A stretch of DNA of 42,277 bases from an uncultured Gallionellaceae bacterium (GTDB lineage: Bacteria > Pseudomonadota > Gammaproteobacteria > Burkholderiales > Gallionellaceae), in the NCBI GenBank assembly GCA_903876625.1, contig CAIRAO010000274.1:1-42277 (forward strand). Reading direction: 5' to 3'. Both the position numbers and the translations under genes were made by a program. Every line of letters begins with the position of its first letter. Position 1 is the first letter of the stretch. Positions 1 to 8,853 of the stretch are shown in pieces. The notes below the pieces were generated by a model. It saw nothing but the letters and a program-made list of their open reading frames with translations. It did no database searches and had not been told where the DNA came from.

Positions 1-1
1 C

Positions 2-637
2 CGGCGAAGTCATCACAAGCCTTGTGGAGGCGGCCGGTTCTTGCTACGTCGAGAATTGAACTTATTTCCAGAGTGGTACATCGCAAAACATCTGGGCGTT
101 ACGCTTAATAAAAAACAAGGTGATGCTCTTGAAAGAACTTTTCAGAAAATTCTCTCTAATAACCTTGCGCAACCGAGTGTGTATGTGCACCGCGATTATC
201 ATTCAAGAAATCTGATGCATAGTCAGCCCAATCCCGGCGTTCTGGATTTTCAGGATGCAGTGTACGGTCCTGTCACTTACGACCTCGCCTCGCTGTTCAA
301 GGATGCCTACATCAAGTGGGAGGAAGAGGAAGTGATGGATTGGATCATTCGCTATTGGGAAAAGGCAAGAAAAGCCGGTTTACCCGTGCGTGAGGACTTT
401 GGTGAGTTTTACCGTGACTACGAAATGATGGGAGCGCAACGCCACATCAAAGTGCTTGGCATCTTTGCACGCTTATATCATCGCGATGGAAAGGATGGGT
501 ACTTGAAGGATATGCCATTAGTGATGAATTATCTACAAGGAGCGTGCGAAAGATATATTGATCTTAAGCCATTGCTGAATCTGTTGATGGAGTTAGAGCA
601 ACAGAAATTTACAGGCGTGAAAGATATGACTCCATGA
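2..637 (+). CDS. amgK: AmgK N-acetylmuramate/N-acetylglucosamine kinase, 3' part
   Basis: Cytoplasmic sugar kinase of the aminoglycoside-phosphotransferase fold that phosphorylates the anomeric hydroxyl of recycled MurNAc, feeding MurU. About 200 C-terminal residues lie in the window; the gene has lost its N-terminal half to the window edge. Counting from the TTG at 41, the kinase catalytic loop HRDYHSRN is at residues 50-57 and the metal-binding DFQD at 69-72. From about position 41 the protein reads like the family (RRELNLFPEWYIAKHLGV), but the first 40 bases do not give convincing family sequence in any frame, so the true junction is uncertain. The next gene is murU, the standard partner, 67 bp downstream, which strongly supports the name. 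Confidence 0.85.
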   Translation, partial: RRSHHKPCGGGRFLLRRELNLFPEWYIAKHLGVTLNKKQGDALERTFQKILSNNLAQPSVYVHRDYHSRNLMHSQPNPGVLDFQDAVYGPVTYDLASLFKDAYIKWEEEEVMDWIIRYWEKARKAGLPVREDFGEFYRDYEMMGAQRHIKVLGIFARLYHRDGKDGYLKDMPLVMNYLQGACERYIDLKPLLNLLMELEQQKFTGVKDMTP

Positions 638-656
638 TGCTGCTCCCCCTATCTAA

Positions 657-680
657 CTTTCCCCCGCAGGCGGGAGAAAG
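657..680. repeat. REP-like imperfect hairpin between amgK and murU
   Basis: Eleven-base arms CTTTCCCCCGC (657-667) and GCGGGAGAAAG (670-680) pair with one mismatch around a 2-nt turn. No T-run follows, so it is a poor terminator. The sequence resembles the short C-rich/G-rich palindromes scattered through many proteobacterial genomes, and is similar in style to the one at 38350-38386. It lies just upstream of the murU start and may add an mRNA hairpin there. Confidence 0.55.
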
Positions 681-704
681 AACAATCGTGAGAAACGTAA
701 ACCC

Positions 705-1427
705 ATGAGGGCAATGATTTTGGCGGCGGGACGAGGGGAACGTATGCGTCCGCTTACTGATCACACCCCCAAACCCTTGTTGCAAGCGGGAGGCAAGCCA
801 CTTATCGTTTGGCATATTGAACGATTGGTGCAAGCGGGGATTACAGACCTTATCGTCAATCATGCGCATCTTGGTGAGAAAATTGAGAGGGAACTGGGCA
901 GTGGAATTCAGTTTGGTGCCCATATAAGATACTCTGCAGAGGGCTCCGCGCTGGAAACGGCAGGCGGCATTGCTTTTGCTTTGGATCTATTGGGTGATGA
1001 ACCGTTCATTGTTATAAACGGAGATGTGTATTGCGATTACAATATCGCGCAAGTATCGGCAAAATCTGATCAATTGAAAAACAAACAGGACAATGCTCAT
1101 TTGGTATTGGTGAATAATCCAAGCCATCATCCCAATGGCGATTTCCTGCTTTCAGAAGGGCGCGTGTTGCAAACGGAAAACCAGCGACAAATGACTATCG
1201 GCTCGCAGCTTACTTTCAGTGGAATCGGGTTGTATCAACCAACATTATTTGCACACATCTTGCGCGGCAGCAAAACTCCGCTTGCTCCGTTGTTGCGTGA
1301 ACATATCGCGCTAGGTAAAGTGAGCGGGGAGCATTATCAGGGAATTTGGGTCGATGTCGGAACACCTGAACGATTGGATCAACTCGACAAGAATCTGCGC
1401 GCAACGCAAAATGCTATCCATGTCTGA
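705..1427 (+). CDS. murU: MurU N-acetylmuramate alpha-1-phosphate uridylyltransferase
   Basis: Converts MurNAc-1-phosphate plus UTP to UDP-MurNAc, bypassing de novo MurA/MurB synthesis (the pathway that makes cells less sensitive to fosfomycin). 240 residues, usual length. The nucleotidyltransferase signature LAAGRGERMRPLTDHTPKPL occupies residues 6-25, a metal-binding NGDVY aspartate lies near residue 107, and WVDVGTPERL near the C-terminus is typical of the sugar-1-phosphate nucleotidyltransferases. It follows amgK and overlaps the pepP start by 8 bp, so it is part of a tightly packed plus-strand operon. Other hexose-1-phosphate nucleotidyltransferases share the fold, but the amgK neighbour makes MurU by far the best choice. 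Confidence 0.93.
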   Translation: MRAMILAAGRGERMRPLTDHTPKPLLQAGGKPLIVWHIERLVQAGITDLIVNHAHLGEKIERELGSGIQFGAHIRYSAEGSALETAGGIAFALDLLGDEPFIVINGDVYCDYNIAQVSAKSDQLKNKQDNAHLVLVNNPSHHPNGDFLLSEGRVLQTENQRQMTIGSQLTFSGIGLYQPTLFAHILRGSKTPLAPLLREHIALGKVSGEHYQGIWVDVGTPERLDQLDKNLRATQNAIHV

Positions 1428-2724
1428 ATTTGCCCTTTACTCTGAGCGTCGTACACGTCTGCAAAAGAAAATGCAACAAGGCATTGCCATCATTCCTACG
1501 GCAGCAGAAGTGACGCGTAACGCGGACACGAATTATGATTATCGGCATGACAGCAATTTTTATTACTTAAGCGATTTCGCCGAACCTGAGGCCGTATTGG
1601 TTTTAATTGCCGGTGATAAACCTCAAAGCATTCTTTTCTGCCGCGAAAAAAATCTGGAACGTGAAATTTGGGATGGTTTCAGACATGGCCCTGAAGGTGC
1701 GCGGGATAAATTTGGTTTTGACGCTGCATTTTCGATTGAGAATTTAGAAGAAAAACTCGTCGAATTGATGGCAAACCAACCTGTATTGCACTATCCAATC
1801 GGTGCCGCTGCCGATTGGGACGCGCGTATTATCAAAAGCCGTGAAATAGTCAAGGCGAAAGCTCGGACCGGAATACAGGCACCCTCAGAAATTCGGGATG
1901 TTCGAGAGCTTCTCAATGAGATGCGCTTGTTAAAAGATTTCCATGAGCTCGACATCATGCGCCGCGCGGCGAAAATTTCCTGCGATGCTCACCGTCGTGC
2001 GATGAATATCACCAAGCCAAACCTTTTTGAATATCAAATTGAAGCCGAGCTGTTACATGAATTTTGCCGACACGGTGCGCGTCATCCTGCTTACACCAGC
2101 ATCGTTGCCGGCGGTGCCAACGCCTGTACGCTACATTATGTCGGCAACCATGCGCGTCTGAATGATGGCGAACTATTGCTCATTGATGCGGGCTGTGAGC
2201 TTGAAGGCTATGCTTCTGACATCACCCGCACATTTCCGGTAAACGGTAAATTTAATGCTGCGCAAAAAGATGTGTATGAGATTGTGCTCTCAGCACAAGC
2301 TGCAGCAATAGCTGCCGCCAAACCAGGAAACTTATGGAACCAGCCTCACGAAGCGGCATTGCGCGTATTGGCACAAGGCTTCATTGACCTTAAAATATGC
2401 AATGGTAGCGTTGAAGCTGTAATCGAATCGGAAAGCTATAAACAGTTTTATATGCACCGGACAGGCCATTGGCTGGGCATGGACGTACATGATGTTGGAG
2501 AATATAAAATTGGTGAGGAATGGCGCTCTTTAGGGGCCGGTATGACACTCACTGTCGAGCCCGGCTGTTATATTCGTCCTGCCGACAATATACCAAGTGA
2601 ACTTTGGAATATTGGTATACGCATCGAAGATGATGTGTTAATTACGGCGCTTGGTAACGAGGTTCTTACACAGGCTGCGCCAAAGACTATAAAGGAAATC
2701 GAAGAGGTTATGTTCCATGAGTGA
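1420..2724 (+). CDS. pepP: Xaa-Pro aminopeptidase PepP
   Basis: Cytoplasmic dimanganese peptidase removing N-terminal residues that precede proline. 434 residues from the ATG at 1420 (E. coli PepP is 441). An in-frame ATG at 1411 is an alternative start; codons further upstream read through murU and are unlikely. The N-terminal creatinase-like domain covers roughly residues 1-165 and the pita-bread catalytic domain the rest. The five metal ligands are visible: D256 and D267 (DAGCELEGYASDITR), H350 (GHWLGMDVH), E380 (TVEPGCY) and E403 (IRIEDD). It overlaps murU and the following ubiH by 8 bp each; the pepP-ubiH coupling is also seen in E. coli. Confidence 0.94.
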   Translation: MSEFALYSERRTRLQKKMQQGIAIIPTAAEVTRNADTNYDYRHDSNFYYLSDFAEPEAVLVLIAGDKPQSILFCREKNLEREIWDGFRHGPEGARDKFGFDAAFSIENLEEKLVELMANQPVLHYPIGAAADWDARIIKSREIVKAKARTGIQAPSEIRDVRELLNEMRLLKDFHELDIMRRAAKISCDAHRRAMNITKPNLFEYQIEAELLHEFCRHGARHPAYTSIVAGGANACTLHYVGNHARLNDGELLLIDAGCELEGYASDITRTFPVNGKFNAAQKDVYEIVLSAQAAAIAAAKPGNLWNQPHEAALRVLAQGFIDLKICNGSVEAVIESESYKQFYMHRTGHWLGMDVHDVGEYKIGEEWRSLGAGMTLTVEPGCYIRPADNIPSELWNIGIRIEDDVLITALGNEVLTQAAPKTIKEIEEVMFHE

Positions 2725-3874
2725 GCATTGCGACATCGCCATTATCGGTGGAGGTCCTGTTGGAACAGCGCTTGCGCTTGCGCTTCGGGAGAGCGGACTA
2801 AAAATTGTAGTGCTCGAAGCCCGAAAATCAGAGGAACAGAATACCGATCCCCGTGCGCTGGCATTGTCATATGGCAGCCGCTTGTTGCTGGATAAACTTA
2901 ATGTTTGGAAAAAGATAGAGCAAGTATCTCCAATCAAGACCATCCACATTTCACAAAAAGATACATCTGGCATTACTTTACTATTTGCGTCAGAAATGAG
3001 AGTGCCTGAACTTGGATATGTATTGCCATATAATGCATTGCAGGCGACGTTGCATCAAGAATTATTGAACACCAGTGTTCAGTATTTGGAGTCTGCCACA
3101 GTGAGTCGCCTGGAGAGTAATTCTGATAGTGCTACACTGATTTATCAACATGATGGGAGTGAACATCAATTAAAAGTGCGTCTTGCTGTTGTTGCCGATG
3201 GTGGCAAATTACTCGAGGAATCAAACCCTCCAAATATTCGAGAGTACGGACAAACCGCAGTCATCGGTCACGTAACTTGTACATCTGCGCAACCTGAAAC
3301 TGCTTTTGAACTTTTCACCGCACAAGGGCCTGTCGCATTACTTCCCTACAAGGATGGTTATGAAATTGTTTGGACGGGGTCTCATTTGCAAGCCAAGGAA
3401 ATGCTGCAATGGGATGATGCAACCTTTCTTGCGGAGCTGCACCGGCATTTCGGCGATGCCGTAGGTATTTTTTTAAGTGTGGGCAAACGTAGCAGTTTTC
3501 CTTTAAGGCTTAGACGAGCTCGTGTCACGACACTTTCGCATACTGTCCTTATTGGTAATGCCGCGCAAACACTTCATCCAGTTGCCGGACAGGGTTTTAA
3601 TTTGGGCATTCGTGATGCGTGGGACTTGGCGCGAATTATCCTGCGCACTCAGGAAGCAGAGATTGGAACAACTTCGATGTTGGCAAATTATCGATCTTCC
3701 AGACTGATTGATCGAAATGCGGGGATCGGTTTCACAGACGGTCTTGTGCGCGTCTTTTCAAATAACCAACCTTTGCTTAACAAAGGACGCGGTTGGGCGA
3801 TATCATTGTTAGATCGGTTTCCAGTGGCAAAAAGATTCATTGCAAAGCGAATGATGTTTGGAGCAAATGGTTAA
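2717..3874 (+). CDS. ubiH: UbiH/UbiF-family FAD-dependent ubiquinone hydroxylase
   Basis: Flavoprotein monooxygenase that hydroxylates the benzoquinone ring during ubiquinone synthesis, working at the membrane-associated Ubi complex. 385 residues. The N-terminal Rossmann dinucleotide motif GGGPVGTALALALRESG is at residues 11-27 with the acidic LEAR strand end after it. The second FAD motif, LIGNAAQTLHPVAGQGFN followed by RDAWDLA, is the UbiH/Coq6 family signature. ATG overlaps the end of pepP. UbiH, UbiI, UbiF and UbiM are close relatives and betaproteobacteria mix them, so the exact ring position it acts on is not certain. The pepP linkage favours UbiH. Confidence 0.88.
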   Translation: MSEHCDIAIIGGGPVGTALALALRESGLKIVVLEARKSEEQNTDPRALALSYGSRLLLDKLNVWKKIEQVSPIKTIHISQKDTSGITLLFASEMRVPELGYVLPYNALQATLHQELLNTSVQYLESATVSRLESNSDSATLIYQHDGSEHQLKVRLAVVADGGKLLEESNPPNIREYGQTAVIGHVTCTSAQPETAFELFTAQGPVALLPYKDGYEIVWTGSHLQAKEMLQWDDATFLAELHRHFGDAVGIFLSVGKRSSFPLRLRRARVTTLSHTVLIGNAAQTLHPVAGQGFNLGIRDAWDLARIILRTQEAEIGTTSMLANYRSSRLIDRNAGIGFTDGLVRVFSNNQPLLNKGRGWAISLLDRFPVAKRFIAKRMMFGANG

Positions 3875-4777
3875 ATGACCGAATCAGCACAACAAAATAA
3901 ACGAGCTATCTTATTTGCCGACATTAGCGGTAGCACAGCTTTATACGACAAATTAGGCGATGCCCAAGCGCTCAAACTGGTAGCAACATGTCTCGATATC
4001 CTTTCTGGAGAATTGGCATCGCGCGAAGGTGTTCTAATCAAAACTATCGGCGATGAAGTCATGTGCTCATTTCCAACCGCCGCGCTGGCATTTGAAGCCG
4101 CTTGTGCAATGCAAAGGACTATAGAGCATCGTCACCCCGGAGGTGATCGTCCGATATACATTCGGATTGGATTTCATTACGGAGAAGTCATCAATGTGGA
4201 CGAAGATTTATTTGGCGATGCAGTCAATATTGCTGCACGCATTACCTCTATTACCCGTGCCCGGCAGATTCTGACTACTCAGGCCGTGTTCGATAGTCTT
4301 CCAGCAAAAATGCGTAGCAAAGTGCGCCTTGTTTCACGCGCGGAATTTCGGGGCAAAGAAGAAACGATTGATGTTTTTCAAGTCAATTGGGAATTAGATT
4401 CAACGGTGACTACAAGAATTGGCCTGCCTAAATTCCGCAAACCATCGGAAGCGCGCCATGAACTTCTCCTGCGCTACAGGCAACAAATATTAACTGTAGA
4501 TGAACAGCGCAAAAGTATCGTGCTTGGGCGAGGTGATACATGCAGCTTGATCATTCTTAGCAACTTCGCTTCCCGTCAACACGCCAGCATCGACTTTAGT
4601 TTCGGAAAATTCGTTGTAACAGATCATAGCGCTAACGGAACATTTATTTGCTTCAGCGACAATCAGGTAGTTCACCTTACTCACCAGTCGGTCATGTTGC
4701 ACGGCACTGGCAAAATCAGCTTAGGCCAACCATTCAGCGAGAATCAATCGGATTCTATCGAGTACTTGGTACAGTAA
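3875..4777 (+). CDS. Class III adenylate cyclase with C-terminal FHA domain
   Basis: Predicted cytoplasmic nucleotide cyclase coupled to a phosphothreonine-reading domain. The cyclase domain covers about residues 10-170. Metal-binding aspartates are D16 (FADISGST) and D60 (KTIGDEVM). K56 and D111 (EDLFGDAVN) sit where adenine-selecting residues occur, and N118 and R122 match the transition-state pair, so it should be active and ATP-specific (inference). The FHA domain, about residues 195-290, shows G218-R219, S233-x-x-H236 and N254-G255. The ATG directly follows the ubiH stop, implying translational coupling, although the function is unrelated. No membrane segment is seen. The protein kinase that would create its FHA ligand is not in the window. 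Confidence 0.9.
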   Translation: MTESAQQNKRAILFADISGSTALYDKLGDAQALKLVATCLDILSGELASREGVLIKTIGDEVMCSFPTAALAFEAACAMQRTIEHRHPGGDRPIYIRIGFHYGEVINVDEDLFGDAVNIAARITSITRARQILTTQAVFDSLPAKMRSKVRLVSRAEFRGKEETIDVFQVNWELDSTVTTRIGLPKFRKPSEARHELLLRYRQQILTVDEQRKSIVLGRGDTCSLIILSNFASRQHASIDFSFGKFVVTDHSANGTFICFSDNQVVHLTHQSVMLHGTGKISLGQPFSENQSDSIEYLVQ

Positions 4778-4963
4778 TCATTCCGTTCTAAAGAAATTGC
4801 GCAATAATTTCGATTGAATACCAAGTCATAAAACAACTTTACTCTCAACCAAGAGAATTTCGGAATCAATACCGAGATTGATTATGCGCTGGCATACAGA
4901 CTTGGCTCAAATCCAGGGACAAAATTTGCCGAGTATCAAAGTATTTGATAAACGGGAGGATTG

Positions 4964-5929
4964 ATGGAGCCAAGTATAGTTAAACCTGAATCATTACTGT
5001 CTGTAAATGATCAAGAAATCCCTGCTGAACTATTTTTGAGAATCGATATCGAAAATTATCTGGATCAACTTGTCCATACATTTCAATTAACAGCAAACGA
5101 ACGACTACATCTAGGTAAATTACTTCTCAGTGATGGCATCAAAGTTTTAAAAGAACTCAACAAAGAGTTGCCAGAACGAGGGAGCGCAAGTCCTCAACTG
5201 AATGAAATATTATTTAATAACCCTAAGCTTACTCAGAGAGAAAAAACGGTAGTCACCCAATTTAAAAGTAATCAGACCAACAGGGGACTGATTTCCGGAG
5301 AGTTTGCTTTGGGAAATATTCTTGTTGCAAATGGTCAGATCTCACGCCCGCAATTAGATAGTGCGTTACGTGAACAGATTAAATCAGGACGGCGATTGGG
5401 TGAGGAATTAATTACGGCCGGGCATGCAAACGCGGGACAAATCGAAAATGGTTTATCAATGCAGCGCAAACTTGTTGCTTATGCACTCGCAGTCTCGGTT
5501 GGGTTTTCGCCGGTGGTGGCTACTACTGCCGAAGCGGCGCAAACGAGTGCAGCAATGGGAGTTTCAGTGACGGTGGTTGCTCATGCCAAAATGCAGACCA
5601 TGTTTCAAGAGACACAGCTCAAGATCTCCAAGGATGATGTTGTTCGTGGATTTGTAGAAGTGGCAGCAGCATCCCGCTTTTCAGTATCGACGAATAGCCA
5701 ATCCGGTTATCTTTTGGAATTCTACCCAATTGGAGAAATTTTTGAATCAGTTCAAATTGGCGGCTTGGGTAGTGCAGTACAGATCAGTGCAGAAGGAGGC
5801 GCCATTGTACAGCGAGGGCAGTTGCTGGTTAATTTCACCCATGAATTAAGTTTCCGTTTTACGCTTCGTGCAGATGTATTGCCAGGCAATTATCCTTGGC
5901 CGTTACAACTCTCAGTAAGAGCATTGTAA
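4964..5929 (+). CDS. Membrane protein with tandem MshEN-type c-di-GMP motif and periplasmic domain
   Basis: Unnamed 321-residue protein. Start chosen at ATG 4964 because GGGAGGA lies just upstream; the TTG at 4961 is inside that site's shadow. Residues 115-138 and 144-167 are two 24-residue units of the form RLGxxhhxxGhhxxxxLxxxLxxQ separated by exactly 5 residues, the known layout of the c-di-GMP-binding MshEN domain. The first unit has Ala115 in place of its leading Arg. A hydrophobic stretch follows (about 170-188), then a likely periplasmic domain ending in LPGNYPWPLQLSV. Topology (N-terminus inside, C-terminus outside) is inferred. It converges on the pilus cluster with 30 bp between stops. 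Function is not established; a c-di-GMP receptor acting on the pilus or adhesin is my inference. Confidence 0.75.
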   Translation: MEPSIVKPESLLSVNDQEIPAELFLRIDIENYLDQLVHTFQLTANERLHLGKLLLSDGIKVLKELNKELPERGSASPQLNEILFNNPKLTQREKTVVTQFKSNQTNRGLISGEFALGNILVANGQISRPQLDSALREQIKSGRRLGEELITAGHANAGQIENGLSMQRKLVAYALAVSVGFSPVVATTAEAAQTSAAMGVSVTVVAHAKMQTMFQETQLKISKDDVVRGFVEVAAASRFSVSTNSQSGYLLEFYPIGEIFESVQIGGLGSAVQISAEGGAIVQRGQLLVNFTHELSFRFTLRADVLPGNYPWPLQLSVRAL

Positions 5930-5959
5930 TTAATAAATATATCGGAAGGGGGTGCCCAA

Positions 5960-6457
5960 TTAAAAATTGACTATCGTTGTGATGTTGTCAGTATAAGCGC
6001 CAACAGCAGCGTCCTGTCCCGCAGGAATTTGGCCAAACAAGCTCAACGTTGCGGTGTCGTTCTTGTTAATCATCATCGTGCTACTACCGCCTGTCCCATC
6101 TCCCCAAATTATATTTCGCGCTGCGCTGGTATAAAGATTATAGCTCAATGCATTTCCGCCGCTTTTCATTAGTCTTGAAATATAACTGTTGCTTTGGCCA
6201 CTACTTAACGCAACGATAAATGCCGAGGCGCTGCCTTTGCAATTGATGGTGATGTTACCTACTCCATTGTTATTTGCAAACGAACTGAAAACATCATAAG
6301 TACCAAAGTTAACGTCTGAAACTGAATCTATTGTGCAGGAAGCTGCAGCGAATGAGGACTGTGGCCAAATGATTGGCAGGATAACTAACGCTTGTACGAA
6401 CAAGCGACGATAAGTCATGCAAATGAAATTGGACAAATAGTAATTAGTACTCGTCAT
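5960..6457 (-). CDS. SCPU-domain fimbrial subunit (distal gene)
   Basis: Secreted pilin-like protein of the spore coat protein U family, used by Csu-type chaperone-usher pili. 165 residues. ATG at 6457 overlaps the usher stop as ATGA and has a strong AAAGGAGT site; the longer in-frame reading to 6475 lies inside the usher gene. A signal peptide ends near SSFAAA, followed by SCTIDSVSDVNFGTYDV. Two cysteines (SCTID and NCKG) can form the subunit disulfide. The C-terminus PAGQDAAVGAYTDNITTIVNF is the typical SCPU donor-groove end strand. It is the last gene of the cluster, a usual place for a tip adhesin, but it has only one domain, unlike two-domain CsuE. Confidence 0.87.
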   Translation of the reverse strand: MTSTNYYLSNFICMTYRRLFVQALVILPIIWPQSSFAAASCTIDSVSDVNFGTYDVFSSFANNNGVGNITINCKGSASAFIVALSSGQSNSYISRLMKSGGNALSYNLYTSAARNIIWGDGTGGSSTMMINKNDTATLSLFGQIPAGQDAAVGAYTDNITTIVNF

Positions 6458-8853
6458 GGTTTTACTCCTTTGCAAATGAACACGCCGAGATCCGGCAGGG
6501 GATTGGCACTGACGCTAAAGCTCACATCGAATGAACAAGACTGGTTGTTCCAAGTCGCCCGTAGCGTTGTGCTCGAAGTCAGACCGACGATATAAACCTC
6601 ACCGTCGTACCCGACGACATGGATTTCCTCTTTACCGACTTCCTGCACAGACGAGCCAACCGGTAATGGCTTGCCGTTCTCAAGATGGATACTCAAAGTC
6701 GCACCGCGAGAATGTTTAATCGGAAATTTCACCTCGATGCCACTGCGGTAGTAAGGAACCGCATCGAGTTGTAGCGTGTTGATTTCTGCATCCAGGGGCA
6801 GGTCACGCTGGTCGATCGAGATCATGTTGTTATCATATGCACGCAAGCGCGGAATCAACGCATTTCCGTCAGAATTGGTTAATCCGGAAATCTGGTTGTC
6901 AGCAAGCACGCGGACTTTTGAATAATCAGGAATGCTCACCACCGCAAAACTCTGGTCGATGCGTCGGCTGAGGAATGTATCACCGCCAAGCACAGCAATG
7001 CCTCCGGATGCATTCAAGCGAGTGACGACTTCGCTTTGGTTTTGTGCCGCATCAATCACATACGTGCCGACATTATTCTGCAGTGAATAAGATGCTTCCC
7101 GGGCGCCGCTTGTGCTTCCTTGCAATCGATACCCATACCCTTCACCCAGCGGCAGATTGCGTTGCATTGTAGTGGTGTAATCATTGCCGTTGCGCATGAA
7201 TTGCGAACTGACATACAGGCTCATTGAATTGTCCAAAGATACGCTGAACATGGCTAAATAAGTTCTGCCGGAGTCGTCGGCAAAATTTTGCAGTGCGGAA
7301 ATAATGAGCGAACCCATATTCCCGAGCGACACGCTGTAATTCAAGGTGGCGATGCGCGTATCAGCCTGATCACGATTGCGTTGCTCAACGTAGGCAATGC
7401 CGATTGAGCCACCCTTATGTAAAACGTAACTGAGGTTGGCACTGCTCAGCTGCGCGGGAGCCAACTGTGAAGTGGCAAGCCCAAGTTGAGTGTAGCTCAC
7501 TGTAGTCCATTGCGTGCGTGCGCCGATGCTCCAGGGTTGCGCCAGGCGGTCAAATCCTACAAGTGCCAACATACCGAAGTCAGCATTATTTTGACTGCCT
7601 GCAATATAAGCATTGATCGTGCCGAATAGGGGAAGCAGGGTATCTCCCCCTGCGCCTAGGGTCGTTTTGCTCCCCATTGCTTCGACGTGAATTTCCCCGG
7701 TGAACCGTTCGCTTAGTCCGTGCCGATAAGTGCCACTTCCGAGCCAATTGCCGTAATCATTGCTATCGATGCCGAAATTTTCACGCACTGCGCCGAATTC
7801 GTAAGAATAATCTTCAAGACCTTTACGCAACAATGTCTGGCTACCATAAAACGAACGGGTAATTATTTGCTCACGCCCCAAGAGGTCACGCACAACAAGG
7901 CGCACTTCACCCGAACCGGTAATGACCGGAAGATTGCTAATCGAGAAGGGTCCGGGAGGCACGCTCTGGTGTGAAGCAAGTGCATTGTTGACAAACACGT
8001 CGACAGTTGAAGGTACTGTTGCCTGACCCACTGCACTTTGAGGTGGCGACATGACAAAGCTGGGCTGTGTACCAAAGTTTGTTCCGAACTGGATTCCAGC
8101 AAAACGCAAAGAGCTACCCCAAGTGCCCGGGATCGAAACTGTATCACCAATGTGTATCGTTTGCAGTTTCTCCGGAAAGTCAGTCGTCCAGGTCGTATCC
8201 AGTCGCGTAATTAGCAAACCATTATCAAGACGTTCGGCAAGTAAATCGGTGATGCCGACACCGTAGTGGTTGAAATAGCCCAACTCGAACTGTCCCGAGC
8301 TTTGGTTAGTCTCAGTCGAATTGGCCGCCAACAAGTCGTAGTTTAAAAATCCGCCAACACTGGTTTTGACCAATGGTGATGTTTTTTCAGCTTGTGCGGA
8401 ACGTTCAGTTTCTGTGAATGCGTCGGGGCTTACATTGATGGTGAGCGTTAGATTCTTCGGGTCGTATACATGGGAAATTTGCAAAATCGAACTAAGTGGA
8501 AAATATTTCTCACCTTGATATTCAATTGCCGCGTTTGCGTCCGGTTCATGAAAACGCCAACGCTGCAAGTCATGGCTCCATAAATAGAGGTCACCGTCAG
8601 TATCCTCAAGCACCAGAACAGTTTGATTTAACTGTTGCCGGTCGATATCGACCAGCAACAGTCTTTCTTTGAATCTGGAAATGTTTTTTCCGACTGGGGT
8701 CGACGATACGTCTTTTCTGCGTTCGCCGCCGGATGGTGGAATCCAATTTTCTGCGGCTACCGTTACGAGAGATAATACACTGGTGAAGATCAGAAATGCC
8801 GCAGTGAATTTACGGCTTGTGCAAGACAATTTCCGTATCAATATTGTTGGCAT
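6454..8853 (-). CDS. Outer-membrane fimbrial usher, Csu (gamma-3/archaic) type
   Basis: Pore that assembles and exports the pilus across the outer membrane. 799 residues, the short length typical of archaic Csu ushers. A hydrophobic export signal occupies about residues 15-34. Next come an N-terminal chaperone-subunit binding region, a long barrel-like middle with a plug segment (VFVNNALASHQSVPPGPFSI is the usher plug region), and a C-terminal domain with alternating carboxylate positions and paired cysteines (NQSCSF and FICKGVKP). The start overlaps the chaperone end by 44 bp and the stop overlaps the next pilin by 4 bp, so the three are coupled. No strong ribosome site is seen before ATG 8853, and a shorter TTG start slightly downstream remains possible. 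Confidence 0.92.
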   Translation of the reverse strand: MPTILIRKLSCTSRKFTAAFLIFTSVLSLVTVAAENWIPPSGGERRKDVSSTPVGKNISRFKERLLLVDIDRQQLNQTVLVLEDTDGDLYLWSHDLQRWRFHEPDANAAIEYQGEKYFPLSSILQISHVYDPKNLTLTINVSPDAFTETERSAQAEKTSPLVKTSVGGFLNYDLLAANSTETNQSSGQFELGYFNHYGVGITDLLAERLDNGLLITRLDTTWTTDFPEKLQTIHIGDTVSIPGTWGSSLRFAGIQFGTNFGTQPSFVMSPPQSAVGQATVPSTVDVFVNNALASHQSVPPGPFSISNLPVITGSGEVRLVVRDLLGREQIITRSFYGSQTLLRKGLEDYSYEFGAVRENFGIDSNDYGNWLGSGTYRHGLSERFTGEIHVEAMGSKTTLGAGGDTLLPLFGTINAYIAGSQNNADFGMLALVGFDRLAQPWSIGARTQWTTVSYTQLGLATSQLAPAQLSSANLSYVLHKGGSIGIAYVEQRNRDQADTRIATLNYSVSLGNMGSLIISALQNFADDSGRTYLAMFSVSLDNSMSLYVSSQFMRNGNDYTTTMQRNLPLGEGYGYRLQGSTSGAREASYSLQNNVGTYVIDAAQNQSEVVTRLNASGGIAVLGGDTFLSRRIDQSFAVVSIPDYSKVRVLADNQISGLTNSDGNALIPRLRAYDNNMISIDQRDLPLDAEINTLQLDAVPYYRSGIEVKFPIKHSRGATLSIHLENGKPLPVGSSVQEVGKEEIHVVGYDGEVYIVGLTSSTTLRATWNNQSCSFDVSFSVSANPLPDLGVFICKGVKP

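Noticed and set aside
657-680. Terminator between amgK and murU
   Set aside because: The hairpin has a 2-nt turn, a mismatch and no T-run, and the two genes are expected to be cotranscribed.
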